This document shows, one piece after another, positions 1 to 6,475 of a DNA stretch of 16,730 nucleotides. A model generated the notes under the pieces. The model had not been told where the DNA came from and did no database searches. It was given only the letters and a program-made list of their open reading frames with translations. How positions within the stretch are numbered: position 1 is the first letter of the stretch; each line of letters starts with the position of its first letter. The stretch lies in assembly GCA_964345215.1 (NCBI GenBank), contig CAYFQH010000044.1, forward strand, positions 1 through 16,730, written 5' to 3'. Position numbers and translations under genes: made by a program. The DNA is from CAYFQH01 sp964345215. GTDB lineage: Bacteria; Bacillota; Clostridia; Christensenellales; Aristaeellaceae.

Positions 1-359
1 TTTCCTTTGGCAGGCTCTACTTTCTTTACACTAAACCAAAAAACCTCATCCCATTCCCAGGGCTTTTTCTTGCCTGATAAAAGAAAAAATGTGACCTTTT
101 TACTTGCTTTTGGCAATATATGCCTACTTGCTTTCAAGGTGCACAATTTTTTAGATATATTAGATGAAGATATTAAAATCAAAAATTGAAACCCTATAGA
201 GATACCGTGGAAAGGGAGGCAGTGCAGGGGCAAGGGGTTTTTTGAAAGCAAGAAAAAACACAGGAAAAGCCCCGTTAATTCCAGCACTTTTCACGATGGT
301 TTGCACAGGTTTGCATAAAAAGGACCGCCCTTGATTGCGCCCCCTTGTACGTTGTTGAC
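1..359. other. Left-edge non-coding stretch, no gene recognised
   Basis: No supported gene lies here. The rightward frame is open from base 1 to the stop at 187-189. It has no ribosome binding site for its first start-like codon (TTG at 7), an unremarkable Phe/Leu/Lys-rich composition and no motif I recognise. It could be the end of a gene entering from the left, but nothing supports that. This is also the region downstream of the leftward rlmA gene. I found only weak AT-rich hairpins there, such as GTTTTTT with AAAAAAC around 239-257, and no convincing terminator. A short direct repeat GGTTTGCA occurs twice near 298-315. Confidence 0.5.
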
Positions 360-1211
360 CTACTTAAATTCAGCCACCACCACCTGCCAGTGGCGTGTAA
401 TAACTTGAAGCGGGCGGGCCGTTAAAAAGGTTGTTTCTTCTGTAGGCAGGGTAGCCACCAGGGGGGTCATTTGCAAAAGGGAGCGATACTGTTCTTCCCC
501 AAGGCTAAACCCATCCTTTAAGGTAAGGGTTTGCAAAATATGGGTGTTTTTATCCATCCAGTCAAAAACTTTCCGGCCTTCCAGGGGGTTCACCTCTTTT
601 TTTAACAGCTGGCGGAGCTCTTTTAGATAGTCATCCCCGGGGATGACTTTTATCACGAGCCCTCCTTTTTTTAAGCAGCGCTTAAAAGAAGGATAGTTGG
701 CAGGGGAGAGAATGTTTAAAATTACAGCAAAGGCTTTCGAAGTATAAGGGGGGTTGGCAATATCCCCAACAGAAAAAATGAAGTCAGGATTAAAATGATC
801 TGTAGCCAGGCCGATGCCTTGCTTTGAAAGGTCTATCCCTAAAAAAAGCCTTTGGTCAAAGTGCTTTCCAAGGGCAGCAATATGAGCACCGTCGCCGCAG
901 CCTGCATCCAGTACAGGGCCGGCCGGGGCCTTTTTAAGAATGGAAATCAGCGCCCTGGTGATAGGGGCAAAAAAATCTTGCTCAAATAAATCCCTTCGGG
1001 CCTTAAACAAGGCGCTGTTATAAAAATGGTTCTGACCTTGAGGATGAAAGTTGACATAGCCTTTTTTAGCGATATCAAAGGCATGGCCCTTAAGGCATAC
1101 CAGGCTTTTTTCCTCCGCTTTTAGGTCAAAGGGCTCAAAGCAAAGGGGGCAGCGAAAAAGAGCCAGGTGTTTTTGAAACTGTAATTGTGCAAGGGCAAGT
1201 TTGCTGATCAA
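360..1211 (-). CDS. rlmA: 23S rRNA (guanine-N1)-methyltransferase, RlmA family
   Basis: This 283-residue protein is predicted to methylate N1 of a guanine in hairpin 35 of 23S rRNA, using S-adenosylmethionine. The family comprises E. coli RlmA (G745) and the Gram-positive RlmA(II)/TlrB enzymes (G748). An N-terminal zinc site is visible as Cys21, Cys24, Cys39 and His43. It is followed by the family segment FDIAKKGYVN. The methyltransferase domain starts with motif I, VLDAGCGDGAH, at 100-110, and a GDIANPPY-like stretch follows. The start is TTG, supported by GGAGG seven bases upstream. The gene lies 24 bp after nrdR on the same strand, so the two are probably cotranscribed. Members in antibiotic producers give tylosin resistance; which guanine this one modifies, and whether it confers resistance, cannot be read from sequence. 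Confidence 0.88.
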   Translation of the reverse strand: MISKLALAQLQFQKHLALFRCPLCFEPFDLKAEEKSLVCLKGHAFDIAKKGYVNFHPQGQNHFYNSALFKARRDLFEQDFFAPITRALISILKKAPAGPVLDAGCGDGAHIAALGKHFDQRLFLGIDLSKQGIGLATDHFNPDFIFSVGDIANPPYTSKAFAVILNILSPANYPSFKRCLKKGGLVIKVIPGDDYLKELRQLLKKEVNPLEGRKVFDWMDKNTHILQTLTLKDGFSLGEEQYRSLLQMTPLVATLPTEETTFLTARPLQVITRHWQVVVAEFK

Positions 1212-1235
1212 ACAAAGGCCTCCAGTAATAACTTA

Positions 1236-1709
1236 TTACGCATCTTTAGGCTTTTTAGCCTCGCTGATTAAGGTGGTCAGTTCGTCCATAAAGCTGGATA
1301 CATCGGTAAACTGGCGGTAGACCGAGGCAAAGCGTACATAGGCAATTTGATCTAGTTCCTTTAATTCTTCCATCACCAGTTCCCCTATGAACTTGCTTGG
1401 AATTTCCGATTCCATGGTGTTGTAAATTCCTTGTTCCACCTTCGCCACCAAAGCATCAATTTGAATGGCGGAAATGGGCCGTTTTTCGCTGGCGTAGACC
1501 ACCCCGGAGCGGATTTTTTGGCTGTTAAAAGGTTCCCGGCTATTGTCTTTTTTAATGACCAACAGGGGGGCAACTTCAATTTTTTCGTAGGTTGTAAAAC
1601 GGCGGTTGCATTTAATACACTCCCGGCGGCGGCGGATGCTGTTTCCGTCTTCTGTAGGCCGGGAGTCGATTACCCTGCTGTCGGGGCAGTTGCAGTATTG
1701 GCAGCGCAT
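1236..1709 (-). CDS. nrdR: Transcriptional repressor NrdR
   Basis: NrdR represses ribonucleotide reductase genes by sensing nucleotides through an ATP-cone domain. The 157-residue length is typical of the family. The N-terminal zinc ribbon is complete, with Cys3, Cys6, Cys31 and Cys34 and the family stretch DSRPTEDGNSIRRRREC between the pairs. RRFTTYEKIE leads into the ATP-cone at roughly residues 49-139. The ATG start has an AGGAAGAAG-type ribosome binding site about ten bases upstream. A promoter with a perfect TATAAT lies 75 bp upstream, and rlmA follows after 24 bp. No ribonucleotide reductase gene and no obvious NrdR box are visible in this window, so its targets must be elsewhere. Confidence 0.96.
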   Translation of the reverse strand: MRCQYCNCPDSRVIDSRPTEDGNSIRRRRECIKCNRRFTTYEKIEVAPLLVIKKDNSREPFNSQKIRSGVVYASEKRPISAIQIDALVAKVEQGIYNTMESEIPSKFIGELVMEELKELDQIAYVRFASVYRQFTDVSSFMDELTTLISEAKKPKDA

Positions 1710-1784
1710 AGCATCATCTTCTTCCTAAGGGATTATTGTTTTGTCCAAAACCAAAAGGTAAAAGGCATTATTAACAATGATACC

Positions 1785-1813
1785 ATTATACTGAAAGATT
1801 GAAAAGAGGTAAA
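1785..1813 (-). promoter_or_regulatory. Predicted sigma-A promoter for nrdR-rlmA
   Basis: Read leftward, TTTACC (1813-1808, four of six matches to TTGACA) is followed by a 17-base spacer and a perfect TATAAT (1790-1785). The nrdR start codon lies 75 bases downstream. The -35 element abuts the terminator stem of the upstream ABC operon (1814-1844), so nrdR-rlmA looks like an independent unit. Confidence 0.65.
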
Positions 1814-1844
1814 GCCGGGGCAGCGGTAAAACCAGCGCCCCGGC
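1814..1844 (-). terminator. Predicted terminator of the ABC exporter operon
   Basis: An 8-bp perfect GC stem (GCCGGGGC at 1814-1821 with GCCCCGGC at 1837-1844) has an inner GGT/ACC pair around an AAA loop. Read leftward it is followed by the pyrimidine-rich TTTACCTCTTTTC, an imperfect U-tract. It lies about 40 bp past the stop of the second ABC gene. The plus-strand flank lacks a U-tract, so it should act leftward only. Confidence 0.6.
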
Positions 1845-1885
1845 ATAGAATAAAAATCATTTTAATGGTGAGGAAACCTCTTTTA

Positions 1886-3718
1886 TTAAACAATTTTTTG
1901 CAAAATAGACTTGCCCATTTCATCTTCAAACTGAGAGGTATACAGGTGGTGGTAATAGCCCTTTTGGTGGAGGAGCTGATGGTGGGTGCCGTCTTCCAGT
2001 ATTTTGCCATCGCGGATGACCAAAATACGGTCGGCCGAGCGGATGGTGGACAGGCGGTGGGCAATAATAAAACTGGTGCGGCCAACTAGCACATTTTGAA
2101 TGGCCCGTTGAATCATCAATTCCGTTTGGGTATCTACCGATGAGGTGGCCTCATCCAGCACAAACAAGGAAGGATTACAGATGATGGCCCGGGCAAAGGA
2201 AATTAGCTGCTTTTGCCCGGTAGACAGGCGGCCGCCCCCTTCCCCTACAGAGCTTTGGTAGCCCTTTTCCAATGTCATAATAAAATCGTGGGCGTAAACC
2301 ATTTTGGCGGCGGCTTCAATTTCTTCCTGGGTGGCATCGGGCTTGCCATAGGCAATGTTTTCGGCCACTGTGCCGCTAAAGAGCTGGGGCTGCTGCAAAA
2401 CATAGCCTAAATGGCTTTGAAGCCATAGCTGGCTGCGCTGTTTGTAGTCTACCCCGTCGATGTAAATGGTGCCCCTGGTGGGTTCGTAAAAGCGGCAGAC
2501 CAAGTTTACAATGGTGCTTTTGCCGCTGCCCGTTTCCCCAACCAGGGCAATGGTTTGGCCGGCTTTAATAGACAGGCTGAAGTCCTCCAGCACCTTTTCG
2601 CCCCCCTTATATTCAAAGGAAACCTTATCAAAGGTGATATCCCCGTTAAAGGGAGGCCAGTTTTCTTTTTTGGGATGAAAATTATCGCCAAAAACGTCAA
2701 TCACTTCCTGGGTATCTATAATGTCCGGCTTTGTATCAAGAAGGCTCATCACCCGTTCCGCCGCCGCCTGGGAGCTTTGCAGTTCTGCAAAAACCCGGGC
2801 AAGGCCTCTTACAGGTTCAAAAAACTGAACAGAGTAGGTAACAAACAATTGAAGGGTGCCAAGGGTTAATACACCGAAGAGCACATCGTGCCCCGCCCGG
2901 GATAAAACAACGGCAGTGGCGACAGAACTGATGGAAATAACCATGGGTAGCAACAGGGCCGAGAGAGAGGCCGCCCGGATGGAACTTTTTTTCATTTTAG
3001 AACAGAGCGTGGTAAACTCCTCTTGGTTCAGCGCTTCCCGCACCAGGGTTTTAGAGGTTTTGGCCCCCATAATCCCCTCGTTAAAGGCGCTGGTAATTTC
3101 GCTGTTGGTTTTGCGCACCTGCCGGTAGGACTGTAAAATACGTTTTTGAAACTGCCAGCTAATCACCCCTAATACCGGCAGCACCGCCAGCACAATCAAG
3201 GCCAGCTTCCAGTTTAAAACCAGCATTTGTACAGAACAGAATACTAAAAACAGGCAGCCCCATACCAAATCCAGCAGGGACCAGCCAATGGTGTCGGCCA
3301 GGCGCTGGGAGTCGGAGGTCATTCGGGTCATTAAAAAGCCAACGGGCATGGTATCGTAATAGGAAAAAGGCAGTTCCTGAAGTTTTTGAAAGCCTTTTTT
3401 TCGAATTAAGTAGCATACCCCAACTTCTACCCGGCCGCAGTAGTGCAAAAACAGGTAGATGGCCACCCCTTGCAACAAGGTGCAAAAGGTATAAATGGCT
3501 ATAAACAAGCCCAGGCCCTGGGTAGTTTTAAAGCCAATAAAGTGGTCAATGGCGTAGCGGGTTAACAAGGGAAAGGTTACATCAAGCAGGGTCGACAGCC
3601 CCATAAAAACCATAATCAGCACAAGCTGGGGGTAATAAGGCCTTGCGTGGGAAAGAACTTTTTTCCATAAGGAAAAGTCAAGCCCCTTGGAATAAGTTTG
3701 ATCTTGCTGGTGATCCAT
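1886..3718 (-). CDS. ABC exporter subunit 2 (half-transporter with catalytic Walker B Glu), BmrD/LmrD-like
   Basis: This 610-residue half-transporter has an exporter-type transmembrane domain (about 30-320, six predicted helices) fused to an ATPase domain (about 360-600). The ATPase shows Walker A GETGSGKST at 394-402, Q-loop Gln442, signature LSTGQ at 498-502, Walker B LFVLDE with catalytic Glu523, and switch His554. The signature carries Thr where LSGGQ has the second-position Gly. The partner encoded just upstream lacks the catalytic Glu, so the pair fits a heterodimeric multidrug or peptide exporter with one degenerate site, as in BmrCD, LmrCD and TM287/288. Its ATG overlaps the partner's TAA (TAATG) and has AGGAGGTG upstream, suggesting coupled translation. 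The substrate cannot be told from sequence. Confidence 0.9.
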   Translation of the reverse strand: MDHQQDQTYSKGLDFSLWKKVLSHARPYYPQLVLIMVFMGLSTLLDVTFPLLTRYAIDHFIGFKTTQGLGLFIAIYTFCTLLQGVAIYLFLHYCGRVEVGVCYLIRKKGFQKLQELPFSYYDTMPVGFLMTRMTSDSQRLADTIGWSLLDLVWGCLFLVFCSVQMLVLNWKLALIVLAVLPVLGVISWQFQKRILQSYRQVRKTNSEITSAFNEGIMGAKTSKTLVREALNQEEFTTLCSKMKKSSIRAASLSALLLPMVISISSVATAVVLSRAGHDVLFGVLTLGTLQLFVTYSVQFFEPVRGLARVFAELQSSQAAAERVMSLLDTKPDIIDTQEVIDVFGDNFHPKKENWPPFNGDITFDKVSFEYKGGEKVLEDFSLSIKAGQTIALVGETGSGKSTIVNLVCRFYEPTRGTIYIDGVDYKQRSQLWLQSHLGYVLQQPQLFSGTVAENIAYGKPDATQEEIEAAAKMVYAHDFIMTLEKGYQSSVGEGGGRLSTGQKQLISFARAIICNPSLFVLDEATSSVDTQTELMIQRAIQNVLVGRTSFIIAHRLSTIRSADRILVIRDGKILEDGTHHQLLHQKGYYHHLYTSQFEDEMGKSILQKIV

Positions 3719-5637
3719 TAGGCATCACCTCCTGTGGTTATCGATTGGGTACCTAAAGGGGTTTGATTGCTGGGAATAGGCTGGTTGGCGGCCATGGTTT
3801 GTGTGCCGGAAACAGGCTGCCTGGCAGATTTTTCCTGGCTGAGGGTCATCTCCTCCTCTAAAGAAGTTTGAATGCCGTAAATCTGCCTGTATAAATCAGA
3901 TGTTTCTAAAAGCGCTTCATGGTTGCCCTGGGCAGAAATATGCCCTTTTTCCAGAACAAAAATGGTGTCAGCAGCGCTTAGGGTGGTTAGCCGGTGGCTG
4001 ATAATAATGGTGGTAAGCTGGTTGGTTGTATCCTTTAAGGCCTTGCGGATGGCCATGTCGGTTTGAGTATCAACCGCCGAGAGAGAATCGTCAAAAATCA
4101 GCACATCACTTTTTTTAAGCAGGGTGCGGGCAATGGCAATGCGCTGTTTTTGCCCGCCGGAGAGGGTAACCCCCCGCTCCCCTACAATGGTATCGTAGCC
4201 CTTGACGCTTTCTAAAATAAAGTCGTGGGCACTGGCGATTGTAGCCGCCTTCACAATGGCTTTTTGATCAGGATCTTTAAAGGCGATGCCGATGTTTTGC
4301 CCAATGGTTTTGCTGTATAAAAAAGGTTCCTGCAAAATAAGCCCTATCCGGTTGCGCAAGTGAGTTCGGTCAATTTGGCTAATATCCACCCCGCCAATGG
4401 TGATCCGCCCCTCCTTGGGGGCGTACAGCCGCTGTAAAAGAGCCACCAAAGTGCTTTTGCCGCTGCCGGTGGGCCCTAAAAGGGCAACGGTTTTACCGGC
4501 AGGAATGGTAAAGGACAGGTTATCCAGCACCTTATTGCCTTCCTTATACCAAAAGCTTACATTTTCAAACACAATATCCTGGTCAATGGGGGGGAAGAGG
4601 GCGTGGGGCTCTTCGGGCTCCCGTGGGGCGTGGAGGATTTCGTTCAGCCGCTCTATAGATACTTTGGCCTTCCCCGCATCGCTTAAAATGCGGCCCAGCT
4701 GGCGGATGGGGAATAAAAGCATACCGATGTAACTTGTAAAGACAAACAGGGTGCCAATGGTAATTTTGCCTTGAATGGCAAAGATGATGCAAATAATTAA
4801 AGTAACGGCGCTTTGGCACAGGCTTAATATATCCCCAATGCTCCAATAAAGGGCCAGAGATTCTAAAAGGCGAAAGTTCTTTTTGCGTAAATCCCGGCTG
4901 GCGTCATCAAACTTTTCCACTTCCTTTTGCTGCATGCCAAAGGCCCGCACTACCCGCATTCCTGCCAGGTTTTCCTGTAAAACGGTGCTCATGGCTCCCT
5001 CGCTTTCGTCGCTTTGGCGAAATTGGCGAATAACCCTTTTGTAAAACAAAAAAGCAAAGGCAAAAAGCGGCGGGATGAGCATAAGGCTGTAGAGGGTGAT
5101 CTGCACATTGCGGCCAAAAAGAAGGACCAGGGCGATGACGATCATGGCAAGGGTGTTGGTCACCTCCACCAGCTGAACGGCTAAAAAGCGGCGCAGGGTT
5201 TCAACATCGCTGGTGCAGCGCTGAATCAAATCCCCTGTTTGGCTGTTTACATGGTAGGAAAAGGGAAGGTGCTGAATATGTTCATACAGTTCGTTGCGCA
5301 TCCCCTTGGCAATATCTTCGCTGGCCACGGCACTTAACCGGCCCTTGGCATAAGAAAAAAGGCCGTTTATTACGTTAAGCACAACAAGAACCACTCCAAC
5401 CACCCACAGGTTTTGGCGCAAATAGTCAACAGAGGTAAAAGCAGCAATGGCCTTTTGAATAAATACCGGCAGGGAAGAAGGGGCACTGCCTAAAAGCACG
5501 TCGGCAGTTTCAGCCAAAATCAAAGGGGTAATAAAACCGATTAAAACCGTTGCAAGGGTGCTTAAAAGGGCGCCTAGGTAAATCCATTTGTTTTTAAGCA
5601 GCAGTTGGGAAAAGATGCTTTTTTCCGTTAATTTCAT
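3718..5637 (-). CDS. ABC exporter subunit 1 (half-transporter with degenerate Walker B), BmrC/LmrC-like
   Basis: This 639-residue half-transporter has six predicted membrane helices (about 15-315) and an ATPase domain (about 355-595). Visible motifs are Walker A GPTGSGKST at 388-396, Q-loop Gln436, canonical LSGGQ at 492-496, Walker B VLIFDD at 512-517 and switch His548. Asp517 stands where the catalytic Glu normally lies. In heterodimeric exporters this subunit's Walker motifs pair with the partner's non-canonical signature to form the degenerate ATP site, and both halves of that pattern are present here. An unusual tail of about 40 residues (597-639), rich in Gln, Thr, Pro and Ser, follows the ATPase. 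Upstream lie a leader ORF and terminator, so expression is probably attenuated. The ATG has only AAAGGA twelve bases upstream, a slightly distant site. Confidence 0.9.
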   Translation of the reverse strand: MKLTEKSIFSQLLLKNKWIYLGALLSTLATVLIGFITPLILAETADVLLGSAPSSLPVFIQKAIAAFTSVDYLRQNLWVVGVVLVVLNVINGLFSYAKGRLSAVASEDIAKGMRNELYEHIQHLPFSYHVNSQTGDLIQRCTSDVETLRRFLAVQLVEVTNTLAMIVIALVLLFGRNVQITLYSLMLIPPLFAFAFLFYKRVIRQFRQSDESEGAMSTVLQENLAGMRVVRAFGMQQKEVEKFDDASRDLRKKNFRLLESLALYWSIGDILSLCQSAVTLIICIIFAIQGKITIGTLFVFTSYIGMLLFPIRQLGRILSDAGKAKVSIERLNEILHAPREPEEPHALFPPIDQDIVFENVSFWYKEGNKVLDNLSFTIPAGKTVALLGPTGSGKSTLVALLQRLYAPKEGRITIGGVDISQIDRTHLRNRIGLILQEPFLYSKTIGQNIGIAFKDPDQKAIVKAATIASAHDFILESVKGYDTIVGERGVTLSGGQKQRIAIARTLLKKSDVLIFDDSLSAVDTQTDMAIRKALKDTTNQLTTIIISHRLTTLSAADTIFVLEKGHISAQGNHEALLETSDLYRQIYGIQTSLEEEMTLSQEKSARQPVSGTQTMAANQPIPSNQTPLGTQSITTGGDA

Positions 5638-5660
5638 AGGTCAATACAATCCTTTACAAT

Positions 5661-5694
5661 AAAAAATACCGTTGGCTGTATGAACAGTCAACGG
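5661..5694 (-). terminator. Attenuator terminator in the leader of the ABC exporter operon
   Basis: Read leftward, CCGTTG-A-CTG, loop TTCATA, CAG-C-CAACGG forms a stem of nine pairs with one A/C mismatch, followed directly by TATTTTTTATTG. It lies between the leader ORF stop (5726) and the first exporter gene (5637), so it should stop transcription before the structural genes unless prevented. Only the leftward side carries a U-tract. Confidence 0.82.
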
Positions 5695-5760
5695 CATAAA
5701 ACACCTTTACAGCACAAAAGCACAGCTATGCAAATGCACCTTTTAGGAGACTGGGCATAC
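5678..5760 (-). promoter_or_regulatory. Candidate antiterminator pairing
   Basis: In the leftward RNA, GUAUGCCCAGUC (5760-5749, leader codons 28-32) can pair with GACUGUUCAUAC (5689-5678), which covers the inner left arm and loop of the terminator. The match is five pairs, a 2x2 internal loop, then five pairs. Forming it would break the terminator hairpin. This comes from inspection only; no free energies were computed. Confidence 0.55.
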
Positions 5761-5842
5761 GGGTAGTGTGAAATTGATTTGCGTCAAATGCGATGACAGA
5801 ATATGCCTGCATATTTTGCTGGATGATCATTTTATTGCTCAT
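5726..5842 (-). CDS. Leader peptide of the ABC exporter operon (38 residues)
   Basis: A short ORF runs from ATG (5842-5840) to TAG (5728-5726) and encodes a 38-residue peptide beginning MSNKMIIQQNMQAY and ending PSLLKGAFA. The Shine-Dalgarno AAAGGAGA lies eight bases before the ATG, stronger than that of the exporter gene itself. It sits about 70 bases after a predicted start site and is followed by an intrinsic terminator. In Bacillus subtilis, the bmrB leader ORF controls the heterodimeric exporter bmrCD by ribosome-mediated attenuation; the layout here is the same, though I see no clear sequence similarity. I infer a cis-acting regulatory role, with ribosome position rather than the peptide product as the signal. 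A small functional peptide cannot be excluded. Confidence 0.72.
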   Translation of the reverse strand: MSNKMIIQQNMQAYSVIAFDANQFHTTRMPSLLKGAFA

Positions 5843-5855
5843 GTCACAGTCTCCT
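5745..5855 (-). promoter_or_regulatory. Candidate pairing that hides the leader Shine-Dalgarno
   Basis: The leader ribosome binding site AGGAGACUG (5855-5847) is perfectly complementary over nine bases to CAGUCUCCU (5753-5745) in leader codons 30-33. The two segments enclose about 90 bases. The downstream segment overlaps the candidate antiterminator strand at 5749-5753, so the two pairings exclude each other. With the leader untranslated, this pairing would tie up the antiterminator and favour termination. Confidence 0.5.
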
Positions 5856-5919
5856 TTCTTTTTAAAATCGAATTTTTGTATTGGGCAGCGATGCAGCCAA
5901 ATATAAGTAACTGAAAATC

Positions 5920-5948
5920 ATTCTATCGGGTTAACAAAACATTGTCAA
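5920..5948 (-). promoter_or_regulatory. Strong predicted sigma-A promoter of the leader-ABC operon
   Basis: Read leftward, a perfect TTGACA (5948-5943) is followed by a 17-base spacer and TAGAAT (5925-5920, five of six matches). Transcription would begin near 5913, about 70 bases upstream of the leader ATG. A strong constitutive promoter fits control by attenuation rather than by initiation. Confidence 0.85.
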
Positions 5949-5963
5949 GGGAAAAAGGAAAAT

Positions 5964-6059
5964 TTGTTTATTTATTGTTTAATTTAACTTGATACTTGTT
6001 TAACAAGGCAAAAATGATAAAACGATTTGTTTAATAAATCAAGAAATGATGTTATTTAA
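5964..6059. repeat. Five TTGTTTAA-like motifs in the divergent intergenic region
   Basis: TTGTTTA (5964-5970), TTGTTTAA (5975-5982, 5996-6003, 6027-6034) and TTATTTAA (6052-6059) occur in an AT-rich region before the MucBP gene. The first four start 11, 21 and 31 bases apart, close to whole helical turns. The third lies in a small palindrome, CTTGTT-T-AACAAG (5995-6007). A weak rightward promoter may lie here (TTGATA at 5989-5994 with AATGAT 18 bases later), but it is poor. The repeats may be chance in AT-rich DNA. Confidence 0.35.
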
Positions 6060-6091
6060 CAATAATTTTTTTTAATGAGGTGGTTTTGTTA

Positions 6092-6475
6092 ATGGTTATT
6101 TTCAATAAAAACAAAATAGCAAGTTTCTTGGTGGTGCTTGTTTTGTGCTTGACTTTTGGGGTTTCGGGTGCTTTAGGGGCCGAGGAAGCGGCAGAAACAG
6201 CAGTTTTGGTGAGGCATGTTGACCTGGCTTTGTTAAGCGGCCAGCAGCAAGCAGGGCTTATTAAAGGTGCGCCCAGCCTGAAGGGGGATGGAAACAGTTA
6301 TGCACCACCTAAGGTGGAGGGCTATGCCTATGTCGGCTATCTTGTTGATAAAATGCCCCAACCGGAGCAGGGGCAGGTGATTGTACGCCATGAAGATACC
6401 CCAGGCGCCCTTTTGGAGGAAGAAGTCCTAAGGGACTTGGTAGGCGCAACCTACGAAACAAAAGAAAAAAAATAG
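6092..6475 (+). CDS. MucBP-repeat secreted protein, 5' part (frame ends at an A8 run)
   Basis: This is the 5' part of a secreted repeat protein whose frame stops at TAG 6473-6475. I place the start at ATG 6092 because GAGGTGG lies eight bases upstream; the GTG at 6080 is inside that ribosome binding site. The 127-residue product begins with a signal peptide: basic start NKNK, a hydrophobic stretch of about 17 residues, and probable cleavage after SGALGA. A first degenerate repeat (ETAVLVRHVDL onward) and the start of a better MucBP-like repeat (GQVIVRHEDTPGALL to VGATYETKEKK) follow. The stop comes straight after eight A residues (6465-6472). A -1 shift continues into IAGYKLKEG, the expected repeat core, so the ORF is half of one gene. 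Confidence 0.8.
   Translation: MVIFNKNKIASFLVVLVLCLTFGVSGALGAEEAAETAVLVRHVDLALLSGQQQAGLIKGAPSLKGDGNSYAPPKVEGYAYVGYLVDKMPQPEQGQVIVRHEDTPGALLEEEVLRDLVGATYETKEKK

Noticed and set aside
7..189. A 60-residue rightward ORF at the left edge
   Set aside because: It starts at TTG without a ribosome binding site, has no recognisable motif, and lies in sequence that looks non-coding.
5701..5740. GCAC/GCAC repeat and TGCATTTGCA in the leader as hairpins
   Set aside because: The first is a direct repeat, and the second would need a two-base loop; neither makes a stable stem.
6080..6091. GTG 6080 as start of the MucBP gene
   Set aside because: The GTG is part of the GAGGTGG ribosome binding site; ATG 6092 has proper spacing and gives a normal signal peptide.
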